Source: Rhizobium esperanzae
Lineage (GTDB): Bacteria; Pseudomonadota; Alphaproteobacteria; Rhizobiales; Rhizobiaceae
Direction: 5' to 3'
Length of the DNA stretch: 64,000 bases
Assembly: GCF_002204185.1 (NCBI RefSeq)
Contig: NZ_MXPU01000014.1
Coordinates: 62,001 to 126,000 of the forward strand
Part shown: positions 15,394 through 25,547 of the stretch, piece by piece
Numbering within the stretch: the first letter of the stretch is position 1
How the letters are laid out: each line of letters begins with the position of its first letter
The notes under the pieces: model-generated
Told to the model about the DNA's origin: nothing
The model's input: only the letters and a program-made list of their open reading frames with translations
The model's database searches: none
Translations under genes and position numbers: made by a program

Positions 15394-17910
15394 ATGTTCG
15401 TCGATCGCTTGCTATCCGCTTTCAGCATCAGAGCGAAAGTCTTATTAGTACTGGTGCCGCTGGTCATGATCCTGGCGGCCGTCGGTGTCGTGAGCCTACA
15501 GGCGACCGGATTGCTGCAATCTCGCCTTCGGCTATCGAGCGAAGTTCTCGAGACTTTGAGCGGATTTCGGGACGTCTCTGAGAGCATGAACCGGTTTTTG
15601 GCGCAGAGTTCTACGGAGAACCGTGATGAGGCCCTGGCAAGTCTAAGGGGGCAGGGCGCCACGATGCTGTCGCTTCAGGAAGTCGCCACTGACGTTGGTA
15701 GTGACACTCGTGCTCTTGAAAGCAGTGAGTCCGCGATGTCCGCGATTTCTGACAGCATGGACCGCATGTGGTCCCTGCACAACGATGAGCTGTCCATTCG
15801 TCGTGACGTTGCCGCAAGCTTGACCGAGATCAAGCAGGTCGCGGCCGACCTGAAGCTGGCCGCGGTTAAAGTCCGTGCGCAGGTCCGCAACCAGGAAAAC
15901 TCTGGCAAAACGATGCTCAGAGAGGCTACCCGCTCAATCGACACGGCGGCAATTATGCAGCGGTTGTCGGAAAATTTGGTGAATCTGCCGGCCAGCGCGA
16001 TGCAAACCCCCGAGGCACAGCAACAGGCGCTCATGATCAAAAAGGCGATGAAAACCGTCAAGCGCGTCGTTGCAACGGGCGATGGTGGACAAGCAGTCGC
16101 AAACTTGGAACAGGCAATCTCCAGCGTCGTCGCCAATTCCGGGCTGGATAGCGCTTTCCTTCACAGCCTAGGGATCGACCTTAGTGCGTTTGCCCCGCGA
16201 CTGCGAGATGACGCCATACAGCATATGATCGAGGGAACCCACGCAGTTCGAGCCTTGGATAAGCCATTGGCGGAATCGGAGACGCTCATTGCGGCAGTGG
16301 CATCGGTAGGCCAGGATGCCGATTCGATAGAGATTGAGATAAACAACCTGTTGCGGGCGGCCAGCACTGAAAACCAGGAGCGACTCATTGAGCAGCTTAC
16401 GAAACTGACTCGTGACACCGTAGCGGTTGGAGGCGTAGCCGGTTCATTGCCAGACTTCCCCAAAATGGAGGAGGTCCTCTACTTACAGGGGGATGCCATC
16501 GAACAGAATACCGAGAAGTTGGTCAAGATCGCGGAAGGGCGGCAGGCGCAATACGCAGAGGCGGATAAAACCGTCCAGTCGATATGGAAAAATCTCGTGT
16601 CGTTCGCGTCGACTCAGGAACATGACGCTCACCGGGAAAGTGATTTCGCCCGACTATTGTCCGCAGCTGCTACCGTCTCCGGTGTTTTGGTCGCCCTCTT
16701 GGCCGGAGCCGGCCTGATGGTGACATTGCGCGCTCCAATCGAACGGATCGCAAGGCGCATGCAGGGGCTAGCGACCGGTGATCTTCAATCAGACATCGTT
16801 GGCTGCCAGCGGAAAGACGAAATTGGCGATATGGCTCGCGCCCTTGAAGTTTTTCGCGGAAATGCGGTCTCGAAGCTCGAGGTTGAAGCCCGCGCGCAAG
16901 ACGACCGTAAAACGGCTGATCAGGAGCGAACGGATCGTGAGTTTGAACGTGCTCAGCTTGAGAAAGAAGTGTCCAGCGCTGTACAAACACTCGGGGAGGC
17001 ACTCTCTAGATTGGCGCGAGGAGACATCTCGCAGACCATCGACCGCCACTTCCATCCCAATCTCGAGCAACTGCGGCGTGACTTCAACCACTCACTGTGC
17101 GTCCTCAGGGAAACCGTGTCCCATATCGACGAAAACACCCAACAAATCAAATGGGGAACCGACGAACTTTTCAAAGCCTCTGATGATTTGTCACGACGGA
17201 CTGAACGACAAGCTGCTTCTCTCGAAGAAACCGCAGCAGCCGTTGAGCAGGTGACTGCGACGGTGAGGAACTCCTCGGAGAATGCCTGCGAGACACAAGC
17301 GTTTGTTTCTGCAGTCAAGGAACATGCAGAGGGCGCGGCCATCATTGTAACTGATGCTATAAGCGCCATGGCACGAATTCAGGATGCATCTTACAAGATC
17401 GGTCAGATCATAGGATTGATCGATACGATTGCATTCCAGACGAACTTGCTTGCGCTGAATGCCGGCGTTGAAGCAGCTCGTGCCGGCGATGCTGGAAAAG
17501 GCTTCGCGGTCGTTGCACAAGAAGTACGCGAGCTTGCCCAAAGATCGTCAGCCGCAGCGCTCGAGATCCGGCAGTTGATTTCAGAATCTTCGTCAGAGGT
17601 GGCCGTCGGTTCGGATTACGTCGGCAGGACCGGGGAGGCTCTGCACAGTATAGCGGCATCAATCGTGCAGATTTCTGATCGCATCGACCAGATTGTGAGT
17701 TCCAGCCGCGAACAAGCGAGTTCGCTGGCTGAGATCAATAACAACGTCAATGTTCTTGATCAGGGGACGCAACAGAATGCAGCCATGGCTGAGCAGACAA
17801 ACGCTGCAACGAAGACGCTTTCTGATCAGACTATCGAACTCAGCGAACGGCTTGCTGGGTTCAAGTTGACAGATGATAGGCCGGCTCATCGGGTAAGTCT
17901 CGCTGCATAA
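15394..17910 (+). CDS. Methyl-accepting chemotaxis protein with periplasmic sensor domain
   Basis: An 838-residue receptor starting after TCTGGAGG. A first membrane helix lies at about residues 12-32 (KVLLVLVPLVMILAAVGVV), followed by a helical periplasmic domain to about 430 and a second helix around VSGVLVALLAGAGLMVTL. A HAMP unit follows, then a long cytoplasmic coiled coil with the universal hairpin FQTNLLALNAGVEAARAGDA. The sensor domain resembles that of the receptor at 44024-46567 (shared LLQSRL and LSGFRDVS patterns). The next gene is a periplasmic sugar-binding protein with no transporter partner, so this receptor may read a binding protein in the way Trg reads RbsB. It signals to CheA/CheW encoded elsewhere. 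Confidence 0.93.
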   Translation: MFVDRLLSAFSIRAKVLLVLVPLVMILAAVGVVSLQATGLLQSRLRLSSEVLETLSGFRDVSESMNRFLAQSSTENRDEALASLRGQGATMLSLQEVATDVGSDTRALESSESAMSAISDSMDRMWSLHNDELSIRRDVAASLTEIKQVAADLKLAAVKVRAQVRNQENSGKTMLREATRSIDTAAIMQRLSENLVNLPASAMQTPEAQQQALMIKKAMKTVKRVVATGDGGQAVANLEQAISSVVANSGLDSAFLHSLGIDLSAFAPRLRDDAIQHMIEGTHAVRALDKPLAESETLIAAVASVGQDADSIEIEINNLLRAASTENQERLIEQLTKLTRDTVAVGGVAGSLPDFPKMEEVLYLQGDAIEQNTEKLVKIAEGRQAQYAEADKTVQSIWKNLVSFASTQEHDAHRESDFARLLSAAATVSGVLVALLAGAGLMVTLRAPIERIARRMQGLATGDLQSDIVGCQRKDEIGDMARALEVFRGNAVSKLEVEARAQDDRKTADQERTDREFERAQLEKEVSSAVQTLGEALSRLARGDISQTIDRHFHPNLEQLRRDFNHSLCVLRETVSHIDENTQQIKWGTDELFKASDDLSRRTERQAASLEETAAAVEQVTATVRNSSENACETQAFVSAVKEHAEGAAIIVTDAISAMARIQDASYKIGQIIGLIDTIAFQTNLLALNAGVEAARAGDAGKGFAVVAQEVRELAQRSSAAALEIRQLISESSSEVAVGSDYVGRTGEALHSIAASIVQISDRIDQIVSSSREQASSLAEINNNVNVLDQGTQQNAAMAEQTNAATKTLSDQTIELSERLAGFKLTDDRPAHRVSLAA

Positions 17911-18129
17911 GGCAGCCGTAGTTAGATTCGAAGCATTCCGATGGCGCGCCATGCGGCCATCCAATCGAATGAAGGTCACATAACCGAGCGCACGATTTTG
18001 GTTCGATGCGCCGGTCTCTCTCCTGGTAGCTCTTTGTCGCTCTCCGTCGCGCAGGATTCAGTACGGCCGGGTCAACCTAAAGACAAAGAAACTATCTTCC
18101 AGTGCTCAGACTTTGAAAGGTGTCTATCC

Positions 18130-19299
18130 GTGTGCGTACGTGAGTTGATTATTGGATTTTTTCTCGCCGCAACGCTGGCCATGCCGCTGACGGTGAAGGC
18201 TGGTGGGCTTAGTGAACTGCCACGGGAAGAGCGGAAGACCTACGAGTTATTGGACCCGCGGTTGCCCACGGGAGAATCTGTATTTCGGAATTTCAGAGCA
18301 AAGCGAGCGCCACCGTGGAAAATTGGTTACGCCTCGAGCTACGCTGACAACACATGGCGTGCGAACGTCCTTGATGAGTTTACAAATGAGCTTCTGCCGA
18401 CTTTTAAGAAGGCTGGGCTGGTATCCGAGCTCGTCGTTACACAGTCCAATCTCGATGATAACGCCCAGATCAGCCAAATGCGGCAGATGGTAGATGATGG
18501 TGTCGACGCCATAATCATATGCTGCTCCAACCTTACAGCGCTCAACCCGACAATAGAGTACGCCTATTCGAAAGGCGTGCCTGTTATCTCATACTCCGGT
18601 TATGTGACGTCGCCGTTCGCAATCAATGCGACAGAGAATAACATGCAAGGCGGTTTTGAGGCGTCAAAGTGGTTGGCGGAAGAGATCGAAGGCAGCGGCA
18701 ATGTGTTGCTTGTGTCCGGAATCACTGGCTTCGCCTCCTCAGACAGCTTCCAGGTCGGCGCCACAAAAGCCTTGGAGTACTATCCCGAGATCAACGTCGT
18801 CGGACAGGTTGACGGGAAATGGACAGACAGCGTCGCACAATCAGAATTGCAGAAATTTCTCGCCGCTAACCCTGGCCGAATTGACGGTATTATTGTTCAG
18901 TCGGGAGCTGAGTCTGGTGTGATCAACGCCGTCCGCCAGTCCGGGCGCGAGATAGTGCCGATCGTGCTTGGCGGAGAGGCTTCGGCATCATGCTTCTGGC
19001 GTAAGAATCCTGAATTTGTAAGCAGGAGCTTTCACTTCTGGCCGCCGCGCTCCGAGGCTCGTTTCGTATGGGACGTGATGATGCGCACTCTGGAGGGCCA
19101 AGGTCCGAAAATACAGTCCATTCTGCGACCGGCAATTCCTTACACGATCGATGATGTAAAAGCGGATTTGCCAGCCGATTGCGATCTCAATAGTGAAGAC
19201 TGGCTCGAACCGAAGGATGCAGCTTGGTGGACTGATGACGCTGCCGCTAAATATTTCGACAATCCAGCAGATCCGCTTTCTTGGAGGCCAACAAACTGA
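18130..19299 (+). CDS. Periplasmic sugar-binding protein (TorT/RbsB-like), stand-alone
   Basis: A 389-residue binding protein, paralogous to the one at 34211-35380 over the whole length. Shared stretches include WKIGYAS, MVDDGVDAIIICCSN, SGYVTSP, INATENN and FHFWPPR. GTG at 18130 is chosen because GAAAGG precedes it and a Sec signal peptide follows at once (IIGFFLAATLAMP...VKAGG). Upstream in-frame sequence to 17941 lacks signal-peptide character. No permease or ATPase accompanies it; the receptor at 15394 lies immediately before. It may supply ligand to that receptor, or share the ABC channel at 28422-31978 or 1-2422. Confidence 0.88.
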   Translation: MCVRELIIGFFLAATLAMPLTVKAGGLSELPREERKTYELLDPRLPTGESVFRNFRAKRAPPWKIGYASSYADNTWRANVLDEFTNELLPTFKKAGLVSELVVTQSNLDDNAQISQMRQMVDDGVDAIIICCSNLTALNPTIEYAYSKGVPVISYSGYVTSPFAINATENNMQGGFEASKWLAEEIEGSGNVLLVSGITGFASSDSFQVGATKALEYYPEINVVGQVDGKWTDSVAQSELQKFLAANPGRIDGIIVQSGAESGVINAVRQSGREIVPIVLGGEASASCFWRKNPEFVSRSFHFWPPRSEARFVWDVMMRTLEGQGPKIQSILRPAIPYTIDDVKADLPADCDLNSEDWLEPKDAAWWTDDAAAKYFDNPADPLSWRPTN

Positions 19300-19329
19300 T
19301 CTTGCACGCTGTATAGGCTGCGAAACGCT

Positions 19330-19353
19330 ACCCCGCCCGGCCTGGGGCGGGGT
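19330..19353 (+). terminator. Candidate terminator after the stand-alone binding protein
   Basis: ACCCCGCCC and GGGCGGGGT form a 9-bp GC-rich stem with a six-base loop, 30 bases after the stop codon. TTGACG follows, so only a short U-run is present. Confidence 0.5.
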
Positions 19354-19628
19354 TGACGACATGGGGGATGCCGCTGGTCGCGTCAGCAGGAATTCTAGAA
19401 ACAATCCGGTTCCGAAGGAACGACGATGTGCCCGGCCTGGGCACTCTCGCCCCGGATGCTGGGCATATTCTACTGGGCTATCACTGATCCTGTTCCATAA
19501 TGTTGATTACCTGATTTTCGCTAAGCCTCTAGAATCATTGTATAAAGGTCACTTTCCTGCGCCCCCATTGGCGTGAAAATGACGGTCCGCCCTCGTCCCT
19601 CACATCGGAACATCAAATTCCGTGACGC
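19354..19628. other. Intergenic stretch without a recognised gene
   Basis: Frames are short on both strands. A small hairpin (GTGCCC and GGGCAC, 19428-19444) is the only structure noted. The stretch separates the binding-protein gene from the IS6-family remnant. Confidence 0.5.
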
Positions 19629-20120
19629 TTATGCTTCGGCCTCGAGCGCATGCTTCACGCGCACAATCAGCAGCGCCACGGCAACAATCACGATTGGAAT
19701 GGAAACAAGCATCAGCAGCAGGCTGATGTGCGGCCCCCATGGCCGCCCGGTATAGCGGTGGCTTTGTATGAGCACATCCAGAACAAATCCGTCCTGATCT
19801 AGGGTTCGCCAGAGCCAGTGCTTCTTGTCACGGAAACGGCCTCATCCAGATGCCACTTGTGGCCGAGCCGACCGGAACTGCGGCGGCGAATGTCGTTGGC
19901 GAAGGTACGACCAAATTTACCTGCCCGCAGGCGGATCGTCTGGTGCGAGACAATGATTCCACGAGCGGCCGGCATGTCCTCGACCATCCCAAGGCTCAAA
20001 AAGGGAAACGGAGATAAAGCCACACTGCGTGGGCAACAATTCAGCAGGAAAGCTGTGGCGGCGATAAGTGGTCACGGTCTGTCATGCTCAATCATCGCAC
20101 AGCGAATCCCAAGGTCCGTT
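19629..20120 (-). mobile_element. IS6-family insertion sequence remnant, left copy, fused to a membrane-protein tail
   Basis: Read on the minus strand from 20120, the sequence encodes broken pieces of an IS6-family transposase. An N-terminal part with stop codons (HAVWLYLRFPF) is followed by GMVEDMPAARGIIVSHQTIRL, FGRTFANDIRRRS, GHKWHLDE and, after a frameshift, KKHWLWRTLDQDGFVLDVLIQ. After SHR the same frame leaves the transposase and continues into a strongly hydrophobic tail (ISLLLMLVSIPIVIVAVALL) ending at the TAA at 19629. The outer end, CCTTGGGATTCGCTGTGCG, recurs at 27076-27104 with one missing base. Only the 5' half of the transposase survives, so it is inactive. Confidence 0.8.
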
Positions 20121-22869
20121 AACGTTTCGATGCCTCGGGGCGTGCGTTTGCGACGAGAAGTTCGGACTTCGGGACGGGCTTACTATAGTAGAACCCTTGT
20201 GCCACAGCGCAGCCGCTTTCAACCAAGAATTTTTCTTGATCGACCGTCTCCACGCCCTCAGCGACCACATTTTGCCCTAGGCAGCGCGCGATCGAGAGAA
20301 TTGCCTTCACCAGTTCTCTACTTCGCTTGTCTGATCGATTGATGAATGACCGATCAATCTTGAGGGTATCAATGGGAAAGTTAGCCAAATAGCTCAGAGA
20401 TGAGTAGCCGGTGCCGAAATCATCGATCGCTATGGAAATTCCGCTCGCATGCAATTGAGAGAGTGTCGTCGAAACGCCCTCGCAGTTGTGGAGCAGGAGA
20501 CTCTCAGTTATTTCGACCTCGATCCACTCCGCACGACAACCGGTTTCCTGCAATACGTCCGCCACCGTTTGCGACAGATGCGGGCATTGAAACTGCTTAG
20601 GAGACAAATTTATCGCGATCTTGTGCGGGGGCAGTCCATCTGCATTCATGATGGCAGCCGTGCGACACGCCTCATGCAGCACCCATCGTCCGAGATCGAT
20701 GATCAGTCCGGTTTCCTCGGCGACACCTATAAATTCTCCCGGAGGGATCATTCCCATCTTCGGATGATGCCATCGAAGCAGTGCTTCTGAACCGATCACC
20801 TTTCCGTTGTCTAATAGGACCTTTGGCTGATAATGGAGTTCAAGTTGCCCACGTTTCATAGCCAGGCGTAGGTCTGATTCTAGCGCCAGGCGCTTTTCAG
20901 CCCCAATCGTGAGATCCCTTGAGTAGAAGCGGAACTTGCTACGCCCCGAGCGCTTCGCTAAATACATCGCAGAATCTGCATATTTCACCAAATCGTCGGG
21001 AGCGTCGCCGTCATTTGGGAATACCGATATCCCGATGCTGCAGGATACAAAGATCTCCCTGTCGGAAAGCATGAAGCGTTCGCCGAATGCGGCGAGCATT
21101 CTGCTGGCAATTTGAGCCAAATCGTCATTGTCCTGAACATTCGGCAGCAAGACTGCAAATTCATCGCCACCGAGTCTCGCCACGGTGTCGCTGGCGCGGA
21201 CGCCCTCTTTCATGCGTGTCGCCACCTGCCGCAGCAACTCGTCACCGACGGGATGTCCCATAGTGTCATTGATCGCTTTGAAATGGTCCATGTCGATCAG
21301 CATCACCCCGGCTCGCTGGCCCGCCGAAGCCGCGTCCCTGATCATCTCGCGTAGCCGTTCATTGAAAAGTGTCCGGTTAGGGAGGCCGGTCAGAGAATCG
21401 TAGAATGCCATCTGATGGATTTTCTTACGGGACGTGTCCAGTTCGGTGATATCGCGGGCGACGCCGAGAATCCCCATCAGCTTTCCCCCCGTGAATACCG
21501 GAACCTTACGTGTTTCCAAAAGCGTTGATCGACCATCCTCGTGAGCGGTGAACCGTTCCTCATTGATGAGAATACGGCCGGCTTGCATGGCCTCCTCATC
21601 CTTGTCACGAAAAAACTGGGCGAGTTCGGGCGTAAACAGATCATAGTCCGTTTTCCCAACGATTTCCGCTTCTGCCTTGCCGACCAACCCTTCGAAGGCA
21701 TGATTGCACAACAGATATTTGCCTGTTACGTCTTTCAGCCATACCATATCCGGAATGGTCTGCAGGACACTTAGGAGGCGAGCCCGAGCTTCAATAGTTG
21801 TGCCCTCGGCGTGCTTCCGTTCGGTAATATCGCGAGATAGCACCAGAAAAGTGATGGTTGAGTGGTCACTGCTTGGTCGCTTTGCCACTGACAGTTCAAA
21901 CCAACGGGATTCGCCGTTTGGTAGGGCTATACGGACACAACGACCGTAGGAGGCGCCGGTTTCATCGGCTTCTTCAAGAGCCAGCATAGCGATGTCGGCC
22001 TGATCTGGAGGGAGCACATCGCGGACAAGCTTACCGAGCAGCACTTCTTCTCGCTGCGCCAGGAACTCCTGATTCCTTGCCCAGACCTGCAGGTAGCGAC
22101 CGTCGGCATCTACCTCGAACAGAACGTCAGGAATGGCGGCAATAATTCCCTCTGCGAATTCAAGAGCCTCTTTGAGATCATGCTCCGCACGTTTTCGCTC
22201 TGTGATGTCCAACATCGCGCCAACCAAGCCGATCCTGTTACCGGCGATATCAGTGATCGCTGTTTTGCTGAGTAAAAGATCAACGACACCACCATCTTCG
22301 GCGGTGGCCTTTGCTTCATATTGCTGAACACCGCCATTTGCAAAAAGCGCCTCGTCCAAGGCTGCATACGTCTCGGCTATGGGTGCGGGTACCAAATCGA
22401 AGACGGTTTTTCCGATAATATCTCCCTTTGAGCGGCCGGAGAAGCTTTCGAAGGCCCTGTTGCAACCAAGGTGTATCCCATCTCTGTTTTTGAAGAAGAC
22501 GGGTAACGGGATCGCGTCGAGTACGACGGCACTGGACATCTCTTCGGCGTTGAATGGCAAGTCGACGTTTGTCGCAGGATGCCGGGGATTCGCCCGAAAA
22601 GCCCTCTCAAACGGTTGCTTCAGACTTGCGACATCTGCGTCGTGACCGTGCGAGCGCCGGACGACGGAGGCTTCCGAAAATGGCGGTGCCGTGCCCGTAG
22701 CAAGCGGAGGGCTGGCATTGACCGCGTTGCGGAAGGCGCCACGCCCCTGGTTGATTTGAGCATCAGTCGCCATCTCGGCTTCCACAGGCTGTTCGGGGCG
22801 GGATGTGCGTGCCGATTGACGTACGTGTTTCATGTGCCTGTCCTGCTTTGTCACGTGGCTGAGCATCAT
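20119..22869 (-). CDS. Triple-PAS diguanylate cyclase / phosphodiesterase (GGDEF-EAL)
   Basis: A 916-residue cytoplasmic signalling protein. Three PAS domains lie at about residues 115-230, 240-355 and 370-480, the first two ending in the PAC-type DITERKRAE and DITERKHAE. A GGDEF domain at about 490-650 has an intact RLGGDEF active site preceded by an RASD inhibitory site. An EAL domain at about 665-905 has SEALLRWHHP, EVEITESLLL and DDFGTGYSS. Both catalytic domains look competent, so c-di-GMP could be made or degraded. The stop codon TAA is formed at the junction with the IS6 remnant, so the native last residues may have been replaced. It is the first gene of the IS6-bracketed segment. Confidence 0.92.
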   Translation of the reverse strand: MMLSHVTKQDRHMKHVRQSARTSRPEQPVEAEMATDAQINQGRGAFRNAVNASPPLATGTAPPFSEASVVRRSHGHDADVASLKQPFERAFRANPRHPATNVDLPFNAEEMSSAVVLDAIPLPVFFKNRDGIHLGCNRAFESFSGRSKGDIIGKTVFDLVPAPIAETYAALDEALFANGGVQQYEAKATAEDGGVVDLLLSKTAITDIAGNRIGLVGAMLDITERKRAEHDLKEALEFAEGIIAAIPDVLFEVDADGRYLQVWARNQEFLAQREEVLLGKLVRDVLPPDQADIAMLALEEADETGASYGRCVRIALPNGESRWFELSVAKRPSSDHSTITFLVLSRDITERKHAEGTTIEARARLLSVLQTIPDMVWLKDVTGKYLLCNHAFEGLVGKAEAEIVGKTDYDLFTPELAQFFRDKDEEAMQAGRILINEERFTAHEDGRSTLLETRKVPVFTGGKLMGILGVARDITELDTSRKKIHQMAFYDSLTGLPNRTLFNERLREMIRDAASAGQRAGVMLIDMDHFKAINDTMGHPVGDELLRQVATRMKEGVRASDTVARLGGDEFAVLLPNVQDNDDLAQIASRMLAAFGERFMLSDREIFVSCSIGISVFPNDGDAPDDLVKYADSAMYLAKRSGRSKFRFYSRDLTIGAEKRLALESDLRLAMKRGQLELHYQPKVLLDNGKVIGSEALLRWHHPKMGMIPPGEFIGVAEETGLIIDLGRWVLHEACRTAAIMNADGLPPHKIAINLSPKQFQCPHLSQTVADVLQETGCRAEWIEVEITESLLLHNCEGVSTTLSQLHASGISIAIDDFGTGYSSLSYLANFPIDTLKIDRSFINRSDKRSRELVKAILSIARCLGQNVVAEGVETVDQEKFLVESGCAVAQGFYYSKPVPKSELLVANARPEASKR

Positions 22870-23008
22870 GCGTCAAGCCAGCTTTTTGTTAGGACCGCAC
22901 AAGTCATTTGGCGGGAGTACCATGCCGCTACCCCACCGGGATATCGCTCTCATTTAGAATCATCAAAGATGCGTATTTGACTGTCGTCGGGGACGCCGCC
23001 CATGCGAT

Positions 23009-25276
23009 TTAGAACGCTTGCCAATCATCGTTCGAAGGCGCGAGCGCCAGGTTACCGCGGCGCATCGGATAGTTTCCGCGGTCGACCCTTGTCTGACCGG
23101 CCGGGGACATCTTTCCAAGTTCGCCCGTCACCGTCTGTGGCTGGAAATCCGCGCTCTTTTCTTCGAAGTGGAAATGTCTCAACAACGCGGCGAGGCTTTG
23201 GCTCTCTTGGGCGAGGTGTGATCCTGCAGAATTCATCTCCGCGACCATGTTCGCATTTTCTTGAGTGGCATGGTCCATATGATTAACCGCGCCGTTGATC
23301 TCGCGCAGGCCCGACGATTGTTCCTGGGAGGCTGTTGCGATTGCGTCCATATGAAGATTTACATCCTGCACAAGCTCTTCAATCGTTCTCAGGCCCGATC
23401 CGGTTTCGCTCACGAGCCTTACGCCCTCGTCGACGGCCAGAGCTGAATTGCCGATGAGATCCTTGATTTCTTTCGCCGCTGTCGCTGAGCGCTGTGCAAG
23501 CTCCCTGACCTCCTGGGCAACAACCGCAAAGCCTTTTCCCGCGTCGCCAGCACGCGCTGCTTCGACGCCGGCGTTCAGCGCCAGGAGGTTCGTTTGGAAG
23601 GCGATCGCGTCGATGACGCTAATGATCTGCGCAATCTGTTTAGAGGAGCTTTCAATGCGGTTCATGGCTCCGATAGCATTGCGCACAACGCGACCGGACA
23701 TTTCCGCATGATCTCGCATCTGTCGGACGGCTCCGCGCGCCTCAGCCGTCCTCTTTGTCGTCGATACAACGTTGGCGGTTATTTCCTCCAACGCGGCTGC
23801 AGTTTCCTCGAGCGAAGCTGCCTGCTGCTCCGTGCGTCTTGAAAGATTTTCAGATGCGGCCGAGACGCCCGAGCTGCCATTCGTGACCGTTTCGACTGAA
23901 TGACCGACGGTAACAAGCGCGTCCCGGAGCTGACGAATGGAAGCGTTGAAATCCCTGCGCAAACTTTCAAACTGTGGCGCTAGCGGCTCCTCAATCTCAT
24001 AGATCAAGTCTCCATCCGCCATCCGCTTCAACCCGGTTGCCAATGCCGTCGTCGCTCGGACGAGGCGCTCTTCTGCTTCTTTTTCCGCCCTTACCTGAAT
24101 ATCCCGCTTCTCTTGGTCAGAACGAATGCGCTCAGCTTCCGCGGATGTCTCCAGGTTATTTTTCTGTATGGCCGAGCCGCGGAAAAACTCAAGGCAACGC
24201 GCCATGTCCCCGATCTCGTCGCGTCGGATCGTCAAGGGTACCGGCGCCGACGTATCGCCTTCTGCGAGTGCCTTCATTCGGCTTGTCAGAGTCCGAATGG
24301 AATTTGAAATTCTCCGAACGACCGAAATGCACAGAACGAGTACCGTAGACATGATCAGAAGCGTGGCGCCGGTGTAGCCGATAAAGGCATTGCGAAGATC
24401 GGCGTACCGCTGAAATGCCATCTCGTCCAGTTTGTCGCCGGTGCGCATTATGAGCTCGGTCAACAAAGCAGCCCGTTGTTGAGTAATTTCATTCCATCGA
24501 TCCAACATCTCGGGGGGGAAGGAAACGCCCGGCTGGTTCGCATACATCTGATCGCGAACGCCCGCGATGAACTTGCCTGCGGCGCTGGCCTCGAAGTCGT
24601 CATAAGATTTGACGAGATCGGCAGGGAGAAATTCGTGCATCGTGGGCACATAAAGCTGCTTTAGATTTTTTGATTGTAAGAGGGACGAAAATAGATCGAA
24701 GGACATGGCTGAATTTTTGATGAAGGCTCGGCCGGGCCTGATCTCCAGCAAACTAGCTTCCGTGATCTGCATCAGCGCGTGAAAACCGGTAATTTGGCGT
24801 GCCAAATCCAAATTATTGACAGTCGCCCCAGTGCGACGGACGAGCTCCAAACCCGCAACGGCAGCTGGGCGCAAGGCAACGGCTCCCTCCGCCTCGCCCG
24901 CCGTTCCGTCATCGATGCGCCGGCGGAAGCTATCGATATTGTCCCGCCTTTCACGAATGATCTGCACTGCCCGTTCTATGGCCGGATCGTCAAATGCCTT
25001 TTTCCAAGAGTCGTAAGCGGAAAAGACCGCTGTAAAAGCCCTGTCCGATGCGGCTCGCTTTGCCCGACGGACGTCGGCGCCTGCAAACGCTTCCGCCGCT
25101 ATAGCCTGGGCGAGGAATCCGCCTTCCCGCCCAAGTTGCTGCGTTGTTTGTGCGCTTCGGAACATAGAATATTCGTGGTAATATCCCAGTGATGTTGATA
25201 CTCCGATGAGTACGAACGCCGTCAACGGAATAATTGCCAAAATCATTAAAAGTAGGGATAGCGGCAGTCTGGACAT
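23009..25276 (-). CDS. Methyl-accepting chemotaxis protein with NIT-like sensor domain
   Basis: A 755-residue receptor. A membrane helix near residues 8-28 (LLMILAIIPLTAFVLIGVS) is followed by an all-helical periplasmic region of about 270 residues. Patterns such as EGGFLAQAIAA and WNEITQQRAALLTELI suggest a nitrate/nitrite-sensing (NIT) domain. A second helix (ATLLIMSTVLVLCISVV), HAMP and a full signalling hairpin FQTNLLALNAGVEAARAGDA follow. Unlike the receptors at 15394 and 44024, its sensor domain is unrelated to the LLQSRL type. It lies downstream of the AraC-type gene at 25548 in the same direction. Confidence 0.9.
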   Translation of the reverse strand: MSRLPLSLLLMILAIIPLTAFVLIGVSTSLGYYHEYSMFRSAQTTQQLGREGGFLAQAIAAEAFAGADVRRAKRAASDRAFTAVFSAYDSWKKAFDDPAIERAVQIIRERRDNIDSFRRRIDDGTAGEAEGAVALRPAAVAGLELVRRTGATVNNLDLARQITGFHALMQITEASLLEIRPGRAFIKNSAMSFDLFSSLLQSKNLKQLYVPTMHEFLPADLVKSYDDFEASAAGKFIAGVRDQMYANQPGVSFPPEMLDRWNEITQQRAALLTELIMRTGDKLDEMAFQRYADLRNAFIGYTGATLLIMSTVLVLCISVVRRISNSIRTLTSRMKALAEGDTSAPVPLTIRRDEIGDMARCLEFFRGSAIQKNNLETSAEAERIRSDQEKRDIQVRAEKEAEERLVRATTALATGLKRMADGDLIYEIEEPLAPQFESLRRDFNASIRQLRDALVTVGHSVETVTNGSSGVSAASENLSRRTEQQAASLEETAAALEEITANVVSTTKRTAEARGAVRQMRDHAEMSGRVVRNAIGAMNRIESSSKQIAQIISVIDAIAFQTNLLALNAGVEAARAGDAGKGFAVVAQEVRELAQRSATAAKEIKDLIGNSALAVDEGVRLVSETGSGLRTIEELVQDVNLHMDAIATASQEQSSGLREINGAVNHMDHATQENANMVAEMNSAGSHLAQESQSLAALLRHFHFEEKSADFQPQTVTGELGKMSPAGQTRVDRGNYPMRRGNLALAPSNDDWQAF

Positions 25277-25547
25277 ACGTTCCTCATGGACTATAAATTA
25301 CACCGGATTCCATTAGCGACGCGGTCAAGAACATTGTGAAATCGACCGCTACATATGAGATGAGCTCGGCAGACTTACCATATGATTAACCCCTGTACTG
25401 ATTTGAAACTGCGTTGCGCAGATCGGAACATCGTTGCGTTCAGGGGATCATCTGCAAGACAGATCTTGGGCCGAGCCAGTCGGTTTGCTGGAGAGTTCTG
25501 TTGCTATCAAGCCTCGAAGACGGTCGAGCGCGCTGACTGATCGTAGA

